Source: Winogradskya consettensis
GTDB taxonomy: Bacteria; Actinomycetota; Actinomycetes; Mycobacteriales; Micromonosporaceae
Assembly (NCBI RefSeq): GCF_018332715.1
Contig: NZ_BOQP01000001.1
Span: forward strand, 124,001 to 188,000
Direction of reading: 5' to 3'
Length of the DNA: 64,000 nucleotides
Below are positions 9,434 to 17,304 of this stretch, in pieces; position 1 is the first letter of the stretch; each line of letters opens with the position of its first letter. A program made the translations under genes and the position numbers. The notes beneath the pieces are model-generated. The model had not been told where the DNA came from. It ran no database searches and saw nothing but the letters and a program-made list of their open reading frames with translations.

Positions 9434-9685
9434 CCTTCGCACCCTTTGGCGCCGGGCTGCTGGCTGAACCCGCACAGCGTCCGCCCACCGCGGGGCTGTC
9501 AGTAGTTGAACCTGTTCGCTTCGTGACGCTGGAAAAGAAATAGGGTTTCGTCGTGAAGCTGGATGTTGCGCCAACCTGGACGGCAGTGCAATTTCTGCCG
9601 CAGAAATCGGGTCGCGCCCGAATATTGTTCGAGCCGCCCCGATGGGGATGACGCTGAGGAGTGGGTGGGTCACACCGCGTCTGGG

Positions 9686-10159
9686 TCAGGCTGGGTTGGC
9701 GAGGTGGCCGAGGGGGAGTGGGCCGCGGCTCTTGACGGTGCGGATGGCGAAGGTGCTGCGGGCGTCCACGATGGTGTCGATGATCAGGATCTGGTCGATC
9801 AGGATGCGCTCGTAGGCTGCGAGCGACGGCGCGGCGACCTCGACCAGGAAGTCGGCGTTGCCCGAGATGATGTGGCAGGCGACCACGGCGGGGATGGCGA
9901 TGAGGGCTGCCTCCACCTTTTGGGAGTTCTTCTGGGAGTGCCGTTCGACCTTGAGCTCGATGAAAATGGTCAGGTCGAGGCCGAGGCGTTCCCGGTCGAG
10001 TTCGGTGCGGTAGCCCGCGATGATCCCGGTCTCCTCCAGCGCGCGCAGCCGGCGCAGGCAGGCCGAGGGGGAGAGGCTGACCCGGGCGGCCAGATTGAGG
10101 TTGGAGATGCGCCCGTCGTCCTGCAAACATTCCAGGATCGCGATGTCGGTGTCGTCCAT
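9686..10159 (-). CDS. Lrp/AsnC-family transcriptional regulator
   Basis: A 157-residue regulator with an N-terminal HTH (DTDIAILECLQDDGRISNLNLAARVSLSPSACLRRLRALEETGII) and a C-terminal RAM/ligand domain (FIELKVERHSQKNSQKVEAAL, then ISGNADFLVEVAAPSLAAYE). Proteins of this family form dimers and octamers and sense amino acids. It is divergent from an amino-acid exporter-type gene 113 bp away, a pairing typical of Lrp-controlled amino-acid export. The shared gap has inverted CAACTT/AAGTTG half-sites about 30 bp apart, a possible binding region. The 250 bp downstream (9434-9685) has lower GC and no gene I can support. Confidence 0.93.
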   Translation of the reverse strand: MDDTDIAILECLQDDGRISNLNLAARVSLSPSACLRRLRALEETGIIAGYRTELDRERLGLDLTIFIELKVERHSQKNSQKVEAALIAIPAVVACHIISGNADFLVEVAAPSLAAYERILIDQILIIDTIVDARSTFAIRTVKSRGPLPLGHLANPA

Positions 10160-10272
10160 CGAACAACTTTATGCGCTGACGACGGCGTTTGGCGACCTGA
10201 AGTTGCGTCAGAGGCCGATCTTGGGGCCATCTTTGCCATCGCGTGCGGCGTCGTTTTTGCCAGGCTTGGATC

Positions 10273-11559
10273 ATGTCAATCACCGCCTCACGGGGCGTCG
10301 CACTCTACGTCGGCGCCCTGCTCGGCCCGGGCCTCCTGGTCCTCCCCGGGCTCGCCGCTGCACAGGCCGGCCCGGCGTCGATCATCGCCTGGATCGGCCT
10401 GCTGGTGCTCTCCGGCCTCATCGCCATCGTCTTCGCGGCCCTCGGCGTCACCCGCCCCTCCGCAGGCGGCGTCGCCGAATACGCCCGCATCGGCCTCGGC
10501 GACCGCGCCGGCCGAGCCGTTCGCTGGCTCTTCCTCGCCGGCATCACCACCGGCGCGCCACTGGCCTGCTACATGGGCGCCGGCTACCTCGGCGGCAACC
10601 GCATCACCACCGCCATTGCCTCGGCGGTGCTGCTGCTGGTCGTCCTCGCGGTGACCCGGCACGGCGTCCGAACCTCCACCACGATGCAACTCGTCCTGGT
10701 CGGACTGCTGCTGGCGGTCATCCTGCTCGCGGTCGGCGGAGCAGCCCCCCACTCCCGAACGGCCAACTGGACCCCGTTCGCCCCACACGGATGGTCGTCG
10801 ATCGGCCCGGCCGCCACGGTCCTGATGTTCTCCTTCGTCGGCTGGGAGGCGATCGCCTCGCTGACCGGCCGCTTCACGAACCCCCGCCGCGACCTGCCCC
10901 GCGTCATCGGCGTGGCCTTCGCCATCACCACAACCATCTACCTGACACTGGCGTACGTGACGGTGGCCGCCCTCGGCGACACCGCCGCCACGGCCACCCC
11001 GATCGCCGCCCTGCTGGAACTCGGCATCGGCACCGCGGGCCCGGCCGTCGCCGCAGTCAGCGCGGTGATCCTCACCCTGGGCACGGTCAACGCCTACCTG
11101 ACCGGCGGGATGCAGATGGTCGCCCGACCCAGCCGTTTCACCATTGCCATCCTGGTCACCGAAGCAGCCTTGCTCACCCTGCTCGGCACGGGCACCATCT
11201 CGACCACGGTCGCGGTCACCGTACCCACAGCCTGCTTCCTGCTGGTCTATCTGCTCTGCATGCTCTCCGCGATCCGCTCGCTGCCGGGCTTGACCCGCCC
11301 GATAGCCGCGGTGGTGGCGGCTGCCGTCGTGGTCGTGCTGAGCTTCGGCGGGTACGCGGTGGTGCCCGCGATTCTCCTCACGGTCGCCGCCTTCGCCCTG
11401 CCGCTACGACGAGGCGAGGAGCTCAGTTCCAGGCGTTCGAGGTGCAACCTTGCGAAGGCCCACCGGGAGAGCAGTCGCAGGGATCGCGTTGCGACGCCGT
11501 GCCCGCGTGCCCAGGGCGCCACCCGAGCCAGGGGCGAAGCAGGGCGACGCCGTCGGTGA
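10273..11559 (+). CDS. APC-family amino-acid transporter (YjeH-like exporter)
   Basis: A 428-residue membrane protein with about 11-12 transmembrane helices. The N-terminal part (GVALYVGALLGPGLLVLPGLAA, then FAALGVTRPSAGGVAEYARIGLGDRAGRAVRWLFLAG) resembles E. coli YjeH, an exporter of methionine and branched-chain amino acids; FSFVGWEAIASL and the NPRRDLPRVI stretch also fit. I use the ATG at 10273; two further in-frame start-like codons lie upstream, and no strong Shine-Dalgarno is visible for any. The final 45 residues after LPLRRGEEL are very basic and read into the space before the convergent GH20 gene, so the C-terminus may be recently extended. The divergent Lrp regulator probably controls it. 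Confidence 0.85.
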   Translation: MSITASRGVALYVGALLGPGLLVLPGLAAAQAGPASIIAWIGLLVLSGLIAIVFAALGVTRPSAGGVAEYARIGLGDRAGRAVRWLFLAGITTGAPLACYMGAGYLGGNRITTAIASAVLLLVVLAVTRHGVRTSTTMQLVLVGLLLAVILLAVGGAAPHSRTANWTPFAPHGWSSIGPAATVLMFSFVGWEAIASLTGRFTNPRRDLPRVIGVAFAITTTIYLTLAYVTVAALGDTAATATPIAALLELGIGTAGPAVAAVSAVILTLGTVNAYLTGGMQMVARPSRFTIAILVTEAALLTLLGTGTISTTVAVTVPTACFLLVYLLCMLSAIRSLPGLTRPIAAVVAAAVVVVLSFGGYAVVPAILLTVAAFALPLRRGEELSSRRSRCNLAKAHRESSRRDRVATPCPRAQGATRARGEAGRRRR

Positions 11560-11600
11560 GGGCGGGATCGGGAAAGGGCAGATCGGGCACGTTGCGAACG

Positions 11601-13022
11601 CTACCGGCGGAGGTCGGCGGTCATCTCGGCCAGTTCGGTGAGGCGGTCGGGGAGGGTGCGGGGGTTTCCCGGGGCGTCGGGGCGGGCGTCCCAGGGGCGG
11701 GGGCCGGTCAGGGGGCGGTAGTTGACGCCGAGGGCGTCCAGGCGGGTGAGGTGGGGGTCGAGGCGGGTGGTGAAGTCCTCGAAGGTGGCCGGGCCCCAGA
11801 CTGCTTCGGCGAAGGCGCACAGGCGGGGGTAGGCCATGTAGTCGACACGCCTGGCGGATTCCATGTGTTCGGTCCAGATGTTGGCCTGGCCGCCGAGGAC
11901 GAGGTCGGAGTCGACGCCGGGGGTGAAGGCGTACACGTCGGCGAGGGTGAGCAGGGTGCCGACCGGGGTTGGTTCGAGGGGGTCGTCGGACTGGCGGTAG
12001 TCCAGATAGGTGGAGATGTCGGGACAGGCCACAACCTGGTGACCGGCCGCGACCGCCGCCGCAGTGGGGAACGGCCCGCGCCAAGCGGCGATCACCGCGT
12101 CGGGAGGGGCGCCACCGGCCAGGATCTCGTCCCAGCCGAAGACGCGACGGCCCCGGGTGGCGAGAAACAAAGCCATCTGGGCAGTGAAGCGGGGCTGGAC
12201 CGTTGTGTCGCCGCCCCATTCCTCCACGGGGCACTCGTCGCCGCCGATGCCGATCAGGGGCGACGGGAAGATGTCGCAGAGGTGGTCCAGGACCGCGCGG
12301 CAGAAGTCGAGGGTTGCCGGCGTCATGTTGAGGACGTGCGACGAGATGCCCCAGGAGGTGCGGACCGGGCCTTCAAAACCATTGCCCAGCGAGGGGTACG
12401 CCGCGATGGCCGCCTGCATGTGACCGGGCATGTCCACCTCGGGAACCACGGTGACGTGGCGTGCGGCGGCGAAGGCGACGATTTCGCGCAGGTCGTCGGC
12501 GGTGTAGTAACCCCCGTGCGGCCGGCCGTCGAACAACGCGTGCCGGCGTGAGCCCAGCATCGTCGACGTGCGCCAGGAGCCCACGGTGGTCAGTCGTGGC
12601 CAGCCGGGAACCTCCACGCGCCAGCCCTGGTCGTCGGTCAGGTGCAGGTGCAGGACGTTGAGTTTGTGGAACGCGGCGAGGTCGATGAAGCGCAGCACGT
12701 CGGCGACCGGCATGTAGTGCCGTGCGACGTCGAGCATGACGCCGCGCCACTCGTAGCGTGGCGAGTCGACGATCCGGCCGCACGGCACCTCCCACGGCCC
12801 GGCAGCACCGGAGCGCAGCGCCGCCGCGGGCATCAGCTGCCGCAATGTCTGGGTTCCGTAGAAGATCCCCGAGGAGGAGCCGCCCGCGAGGTCGATGCCG
12901 GAAGGCGAGATGTCCAAAATGTACCCAGAGGGTGGCAACGACGGATCGAGTCGCTGGTCAAACGAGCCGTCGGAGAGAAGGACGTCGCCGGAGAGGGAGA
13001 CCGAGACCGGGCGGGGGATCAA
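11601..13022 (-). CDS. Glycoside hydrolase family 20 beta-N-acetylhexosaminidase
   Basis: A 473-residue GH20 enzyme that removes terminal GlcNAc/GalNAc from the non-reducing end by substrate-assisted catalysis. The N-terminal domain (IPRPVSVSL to about residue 90) precedes the barrel with WRGVMLDVARHYMP, HLHLTDDQGWRVEVPGWP, VVPEVDMPGHMQAAIA and the catalytic pair D262-E263 in GIGGDECP. A tryptophan-rich FGWDEILAGG and WRG complete the site. No signal peptide is visible, so it probably acts in the cytoplasm on imported oligosaccharides. I place the start at a TTG overlapping the stop of the upstream permease (TTGA); this start is uncertain. It is the last gene of the ABC operon. Confidence 0.92.
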   Translation of the reverse strand: MIPRPVSVSLSGDVLLSDGSFDQRLDPSLPPSGYILDISPSGIDLAGGSSSGIFYGTQTLRQLMPAAALRSGAAGPWEVPCGRIVDSPRYEWRGVMLDVARHYMPVADVLRFIDLAAFHKLNVLHLHLTDDQGWRVEVPGWPRLTTVGSWRTSTMLGSRRHALFDGRPHGGYYTADDLREIVAFAAARHVTVVPEVDMPGHMQAAIAAYPSLGNGFEGPVRTSWGISSHVLNMTPATLDFCRAVLDHLCDIFPSPLIGIGGDECPVEEWGGDTTVQPRFTAQMALFLATRGRRVFGWDEILAGGAPPDAVIAAWRGPFPTAAAVAAGHQVVACPDISTYLDYRQSDDPLEPTPVGTLLTLADVYAFTPGVDSDLVLGGQANIWTEHMESARRVDYMAYPRLCAFAEAVWGPATFEDFTTRLDPHLTRLDALGVNYRPLTGPRPWDARPDAPGNPRTLPDRLTELAEMTADLRR

Positions 13023-13831
13023 TCCTTCACCGCCCCGCCGAGGCCGGACACCAGGCGGCGGCGTACCAGCAGGAAGAAGATCAGGACCGGCACGGTCATC
13101 AGGGTGGAGGCCGCCATGATGGCTCCCCAGTCGTTCTCGTCGGGTTTGAAGAAGACCAGCAGGGCCATCGGCAGGGTCTGCCGGTCGGTCGCGCTGATGA
13201 TGAACGTACGCGCGAACAGGAAATCGTTCCACGCGTGGATGAACGAGAACACGCTGGTGGCGGCGAGCCCGGGCGCGATCAGCGGGAACAGGATGCGCCA
13301 GAGCACGGTGAGCCGGGACGCGCCGTCGAGCTGGGCGGCCTCGTCGAGTTCGTCCGGGACCGCCGCGACGAACCCGCGCAGCATCCAGATGGCGAACGGC
13401 AACGTGAACGCGGTGTGGACCAGCATCAGGGAGCCGAGGGTGTTGAGGGCGCCCAGGTCGCGTACCAGGAAGAAAAGCGGGATGGTCAGGGCCTCGACCG
13501 GGACCATCTGGGCGATCAGGAAGACCACCAGGATCGTGGTGCGGAAGCGGAAGTGGAACCGGGTCAGCGCGACCGCGGCGAGGAACGCGATCAGGCCGGA
13601 GATCAGCACCACGACCAGCGCGACGATCAGGCTGTTGAGCAGGTACCGGCCGAAGTCGTTGACGGCCAGGACCCGGCGGAACGCGTCGAGCGACGGCGAC
13701 AGGGTCCAGGGGCGCTGGTGCAGGGACTGGATCTCGCCGGCCGGTTTGATCGCGGCGAGCACCATCCAGTAGATGGGGAAGATGACGACGGCGGCGATCA
13801 GGACCGCGAGGGCGTCCAGTACACGTCTCAC
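13019..13831 (-). CDS. Sugar ABC transporter permease, MalG/CUT1 type
   Basis: A 270-residue integral membrane protein with six predicted helices and the EAA loop DELDEAAQLDGASRLTVLWRILFPLIAPGL, which contacts the ATPase. GTG start overlapping the previous permease stop (GTGA). It forms a heterodimer with the next gene upstream. No ATPase gene is present, so the importer probably shares a multi-sugar ATPase (MsiK type) encoded elsewhere, as is normal in actinomycetes. Confidence 0.92.
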   Translation of the reverse strand: MRRVLDALAVLIAAVVIFPIYWMVLAAIKPAGEIQSLHQRPWTLSPSLDAFRRVLAVNDFGRYLLNSLIVALVVVLISGLIAFLAAVALTRFHFRFRTTILVVFLIAQMVPVEALTIPLFFLVRDLGALNTLGSLMLVHTAFTLPFAIWMLRGFVAAVPDELDEAAQLDGASRLTVLWRILFPLIAPGLAATSVFSFIHAWNDFLFARTFIISATDRQTLPMALLVFFKPDENDWGAIMAASTLMTVPVLIFFLLVRRRLVSGLGGAVKD

Positions 13832-14703
13832 AGCGGTTCTCCCGACCGGCGCAGCGTTCTGAGGTAGAGCACCGTCACGGCGAGCAGGATCAGCATCATG
13901 ACGACGCCGATCGCGGAGCCGAGGCCGTACTCGCTGGACGCGAAGGCCTGCTGGTAGGCGTACACGTTGAGGGTGAGGTTCTGGCCGGCCAGACCGCCGC
14001 CGCGGGTCATCACGTAGATCTGGGTGAAGATCTTGAAGTCCCAGATGATCGACTGGATGACCACGACGGCGAGGACCGGTCGCAGCATCGGGACCATGAT
14101 CTGCCAGAACGTACGCCAGGTGGACGCGCCGTCGAGCGCCGCCGCCTCGAGCACGGACCGGGAGATGGCCTCGATGCCGGCGTAGAGCGTGACCATCACG
14201 AACGGGAACGACGACCAGACGACCACGGCGCCGACCAGGGCGAACGCGGAGTAGCGGTCGTACATCCAGTTGAAGCCCTCCGTGCCGAGGAGCTGGTTGA
14301 CGAAGCCGAGGTCGGTGTCGAACAGGAACATCCAGACCGTGGAGCCGCTGACCGCCGGGACGGCCCACGCCGCCATGGCGGCCAGCGACAGCAGTAGCCG
14401 CGGCACCCGGCTGATCCGGGTGAGCAGCACCGCGAGGCCGGCGCCGACGGCGAGGGTCGCCACGACGCAGGCCGCCGCGAAGCCGACCGTCGCCAGCAGC
14501 ACCGACCAGAACTGCGGGTCGGTGAAGAGCTGGACGTAGTTGTCCAGGCCCACGAAGCGGGTCGGCTGCCCACCGCTGACCTGTGCCTGCCGGAAGTCGA
14601 GCACGGAGATGAGCCCGAGCTGGTACATCGGGTAGAGGAACAGCCCGCCGAGCACGACCGCCGCGGGCAGCAGCAGCCAGAGCGGTGTGAAGCGTTGCCT
14701 CAC
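13828..14703 (-). CDS. Sugar ABC transporter permease, MalF/CUT1 type
   Basis: A 291-residue permease beginning RQRFTPLWLLLPAAVVLGGLF, with six helices and the coupling loop EAISRSVLEAAALDGASTWRTFWQIMVPML. It lacks the large periplasmic loop of E. coli MalF, as usual in Gram-positives. GTG start overlapping the stop of the binding-protein gene. Second gene of the binding protein-permease-permease-GH20 operon. Confidence 0.92.
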   Translation of the reverse strand: MRQRFTPLWLLLPAAVVLGGLFLYPMYQLGLISVLDFRQAQVSGGQPTRFVGLDNYVQLFTDPQFWSVLLATVGFAAACVVATLAVGAGLAVLLTRISRVPRLLLSLAAMAAWAVPAVSGSTVWMFLFDTDLGFVNQLLGTEGFNWMYDRYSAFALVGAVVVWSSFPFVMVTLYAGIEAISRSVLEAAALDGASTWRTFWQIMVPMLRPVLAVVVIQSIIWDFKIFTQIYVMTRGGGLAGQNLTLNVYAYQQAFASSEYGLGSAIGVVMMLILLAVTVLYLRTLRRSGEPL

Positions 14704-15962
14704 TTCGTGAGGGCCGCGTCGACCTGCTTGGCCGCCTCGTCGGTGGCCTGCTCGACGGTGGACTTGCCGGTGGCGACCTTCTCGATCATCGTGGGCAGCA
14801 CGGCGGAGGCGTCGATCTTGCCCCAGCCCGGGTCGAGCGGGACGAACTTCGTGCCGTTCGAGATGGTGGTGATGAAGGGCTCGACGAACTTGTCCTTCGC
14901 GGCGACCACGGCGCTCGCTGACTTCAGTGTCGGCAGGTTGCCCATGGCGTCGTACATCTCGGACTGGTATTTCTTGCCCGCGAGCAGGGTGAGGAAGTCC
15001 GCGGCGAGAGCGGGTCGCTGGCTGTTCTTCATGATGCCCAGGTTGTTGCCGCCTGCGAACGCGGGTGCGATGGAGCCGGGCTTGCTGCCGGGCAGCGGGA
15101 CGACGGCGTACTTGCCCTTGGCCGCACCGGCGTCGACGGCCGCGCGGTTGAAGTTGCCCAGGATGCCCATCGCGGCTTTGCCGCTCGCAAACAGATCAAC
15201 GGTCTTTCCGCCGGTCAGGTCCGCGCACTGCTGCGGCGGGCAGTTGTCGTCGGCGATCAGATCCGTGTACGCCTTGAGCCCCGCCCGCGACTGCGCGGAG
15301 TTCAGCGACGTGATGTCCCCGCCGGCGTCCCACACGAACGGCATGGCGGCATACGTGTACTTGCCGCCGACCGCCACCCCGAACAGCTCCGGCTTCTTCG
15401 CCCGCACCGTGCGCGCCGCCGTGGTCAGCTCCGCGATGCTGGTCGGCACCTTGAGCCCGAGCTCCTGGAAGATGTCGGTGCGGTAGTAGAGCGCGCGCAC
15501 GCCGACGTACCAGGGGACACCGAGCAGAGTGCCCTCGTAGGTCGCGCTGGATTTCGCGTCGGGGCTGAGATCCGCGCCCTCGGACCACGCGGTGACGGCC
15601 GGGCCGACGTCGGCGAGCCCGCCCGCGGCGGCGTACTCCGGGAGATCGGTGTTGCCGTATTCGACGACGTCGGGGGCGCTGGCCGGGTCGTTGAACGCGC
15701 CCTTGAAGCGTTCGCTGCGCGTGTCGACCGCGATGTACGCGATGTCGACCTTGGTGCCCTGGTGGGCCGCGGTGAACTCGGCGACCGCCTCGTTGACGAC
15801 CTTCTCCTTGGGGGCCCGGTTCGGCTCGTCGAAGAGCCAGACCTTGAGCGTGCCGGTGCGCGCACCACCGTCGGACGGCGCGGCGCCGGGTGTGGACGTC
15901 GAGGGGGCGCACGCGGTCAGCGTGAGGGCGAGGGCGGCGGCCGTCGCCAGGCGCAGCTTCAT
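14700..15962 (-). CDS. Sugar ABC transporter substrate-binding lipoprotein
   Basis: A 420-residue extracellular solute-binding protein of family 1. The signal peptide ends in a lipobox LTLTAC with the lipidated cysteine at residue 18, so it is anchored to the outer face of the membrane. The mature part starts with LKVWLFDEPNR and contains the family stretch YGNTDLPEYAAAGGLADVGP. Ligand is not readable from the sequence; the GH20 gene in the operon suggests an N-acetylhexosamine-containing oligosaccharide. GGAG lies seven bases before the ATG. A three-half-site operator is 13-39 bp upstream of the start codon. Confidence 0.92.
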   Translation of the reverse strand: MKLRLATAAALALTLTACAPSTSTPGAAPSDGGARTGTLKVWLFDEPNRAPKEKVVNEAVAEFTAAHQGTKVDIAYIAVDTRSERFKGAFNDPASAPDVVEYGNTDLPEYAAAGGLADVGPAVTAWSEGADLSPDAKSSATYEGTLLGVPWYVGVRALYYRTDIFQELGLKVPTSIAELTTAARTVRAKKPELFGVAVGGKYTYAAMPFVWDAGGDITSLNSAQSRAGLKAYTDLIADDNCPPQQCADLTGGKTVDLFASGKAAMGILGNFNRAAVDAGAAKGKYAVVPLPGSKPGSIAPAFAGGNNLGIMKNSQRPALAADFLTLLAGKKYQSEMYDAMGNLPTLKSASAVVAAKDKFVEPFITTISNGTKFVPLDPGWGKIDASAVLPTMIEKVATGKSTVEQATDEAAKQVDAALTK

Positions 15963-15975
15963 GGGGGCACTCCAG

Positions 15976-16001
15976 ACGAACTATGTTCGTAAGTGGTTCG
16001 T
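15976..16001. promoter_or_regulatory. Operator in front of the sugar ABC/GH20 operon
   Basis: Three copies of one 6-bp half-site: ACGAAC (15976-15981), TAT, GTTCGT (15985-15990), AAGTG, GTTCGT (15996-16001). The first two form a perfect palindrome and the last two an 11-bp-spaced direct repeat, one helical turn apart. The 17-bp core GTTCGTAAGTGGTTCGT recurs exactly, on the opposite strand, at 17275-17291. It lies between the deaminase stop and the binding-protein start, consistent with repression of the ABC operon. Confidence 0.75.
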
Positions 16002-16072
16002 TGCTTGGGTGCCCCTCAGAGTGCGGCTGCGGCCTCCGCCCGTCAACCCTTCAGCATCGTTAAATCTGGATA

Positions 16073-17215
16073 TCAGAAGTACGTATGCAGGACATCTACG
16101 ACCACATCGGAATCGTCGGCGACGGGGATGAAGCGCCACTTGTCGAACGCCGTGCACGGGTGTGACAGGCCGAAACGCACCAGGTCACCGACGTTCAGCG
16201 AGTCGCTGCGTACATAGGTGTGGTGGTCGTTCATCTTGAGCACCTCACCGGCCGTGGTCGTGGGCAGGCCCTCGTCGAACGGCGCGTCGCGTTTGCCCAT
16301 GCCGACGATCGCGAGCCCCGGCTCCGGAGTGGACAGCACCTGCGCGTAGATCTCGAGCGCCGCGGTCAGCGAGCCCTCGGCGGCGACCCGGTTGAACGGC
16401 GTACGTTCCTGGTAGAAGCCCTCGTCGTGGGTGACCGACGCACCACTGCGCAACACCGTCCGCAGGGTGTGCCCCTCGATCTCGAGCCCCTCGAAGGCCT
16501 TGATCACGCGGTCGAACCAGGCGCTGCCACCTGCGGAGAGGATGACTTCGGCGGGCAACAGGTCGGCAATGGCCCGCAACGCCTCGACCTGAGTGGCCAG
16601 GAACTCGTCGACCTCGGCCACCGTCTTCAGCGCGCCCTCGTAGGCGGTCACCCCGACGACATTCGCACCTGCCCTGGCGACCTTCACCACCTCTTCGACG
16701 GTACGGCAGCCCGTGCGCCCGCCGTGATGACCGAGCTCGACCAGGACCTTCAGCCCGCCGGCCGCCGCGATGCGGTCGACCCCGGCCACCGAGTCGACCT
16801 GCACGAACACGTCCCAGCCCGCCTTCGACTCCTGCGACAGCCAGCGCAGCGCGGTCGGGTCGAGCACCTCGTTGGCAATGATCACTCTGGGTACGCCGAG
16901 GCGGCGCAGCACCAGCGCCTGGCTCGCGGTCGCCGCGGTCTGCGCCCACGCACCCGCGTTGAGCTGGGCTTCGAGCAGGCTCGGCGCCATCGACGTCTTG
17001 GCGTGCGGGGCGAACGAGAAGCCGTGCCGCTGGGCGTAGGCGGCCATCGTCGCGATGTTCGCGCGCACGGCGGAGTCCCGGACGACCAGGAGCGGCCAGG
17101 TGAACGTACCGTCGAAGAGGTTGTGCCTTGCCGCGGCGAACTCACTCGCCTTGACCTGGCCTTCCGGCAGCCAGAAGCCCTTGGTGCGCCAGTCGATGAT
17201 TTCGTCGGGGATCAT
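16073..17215 (-). CDS. PLP-dependent D-amino-acid deaminase (D-serine dehydratase/D-threonine aldolase-like)
   Basis: A 380-residue fold-type III PLP enzyme of the alanine-racemase N-terminal plus D-serine-dehydratase-like C-terminal family. The PLP lysine is in FAPHAKTSMAP (K73). GHHGGRTGCRT and GSAWFDRV contact the cofactor phosphate in relatives. The C-terminal SHPCTAFDKWRFIP holds the His-x-Cys zinc pair that eukaryotic-type D-serine dehydratase needs for beta-elimination. The likely reaction is D-Ser (or D-Thr) to 2-oxoacid plus ammonia through a 2-aminoacrylate-type intermediate. The RidA gene in the facing operon fits that intermediate. It is transcribed toward the ABC operon and divergently from the regulator, with a shared operator in its promoter. 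Confidence 0.85.
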   Translation of the reverse strand: MIPDEIIDWRTKGFWLPEGQVKASEFAAARHNLFDGTFTWPLLVVRDSAVRANIATMAAYAQRHGFSFAPHAKTSMAPSLLEAQLNAGAWAQTAATASQALVLRRLGVPRVIIANEVLDPTALRWLSQESKAGWDVFVQVDSVAGVDRIAAAGGLKVLVELGHHGGRTGCRTVEEVVKVARAGANVVGVTAYEGALKTVAEVDEFLATQVEALRAIADLLPAEVILSAGGSAWFDRVIKAFEGLEIEGHTLRTVLRSGASVTHDEGFYQERTPFNRVAAEGSLTAALEIYAQVLSTPEPGLAIVGMGKRDAPFDEGLPTTTAGEVLKMNDHHTYVRSDSLNVGDLVRFGLSHPCTAFDKWRFIPVADDSDVVVDVLHTYF

Positions 17216-17274
17216 CTTCGCTCTCTCCTAGGGTTGACCGTGGTGGGGACTTCGCGCATTGTGTGGAAGCTACT

Positions 17275-17291
17275 ACGAACCACTTACGAAC
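17275..17291. promoter_or_regulatory. Operator in the divergent deaminase/regulator promoter
   Basis: ACGAACCACTTACGAAC is the exact reverse complement of the 17-bp core at 15985-16001: two ACGAAC half-sites as an 11-bp-spaced direct repeat. It is 60-76 bp upstream of the deaminase start and 14-30 bp upstream of the regulator start, so one bound protein could control both directions. Confidence 0.8.
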
Positions 17292-17304
17292 GTTGGGAGC
17301 GTTG

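Noticed and set aside
9434-9685. Possible small gene in the lower-GC stretch before the Lrp gene
   Set aside because: Short frames lack Shine-Dalgarno sites and any family feature; nothing can be supported.
12758-13867. 369-codon plus-strand frame across the GH20/permease genes
   Set aside because: Shadow of the minus-strand operon, rich in Arg/Gly/Asp without domains.
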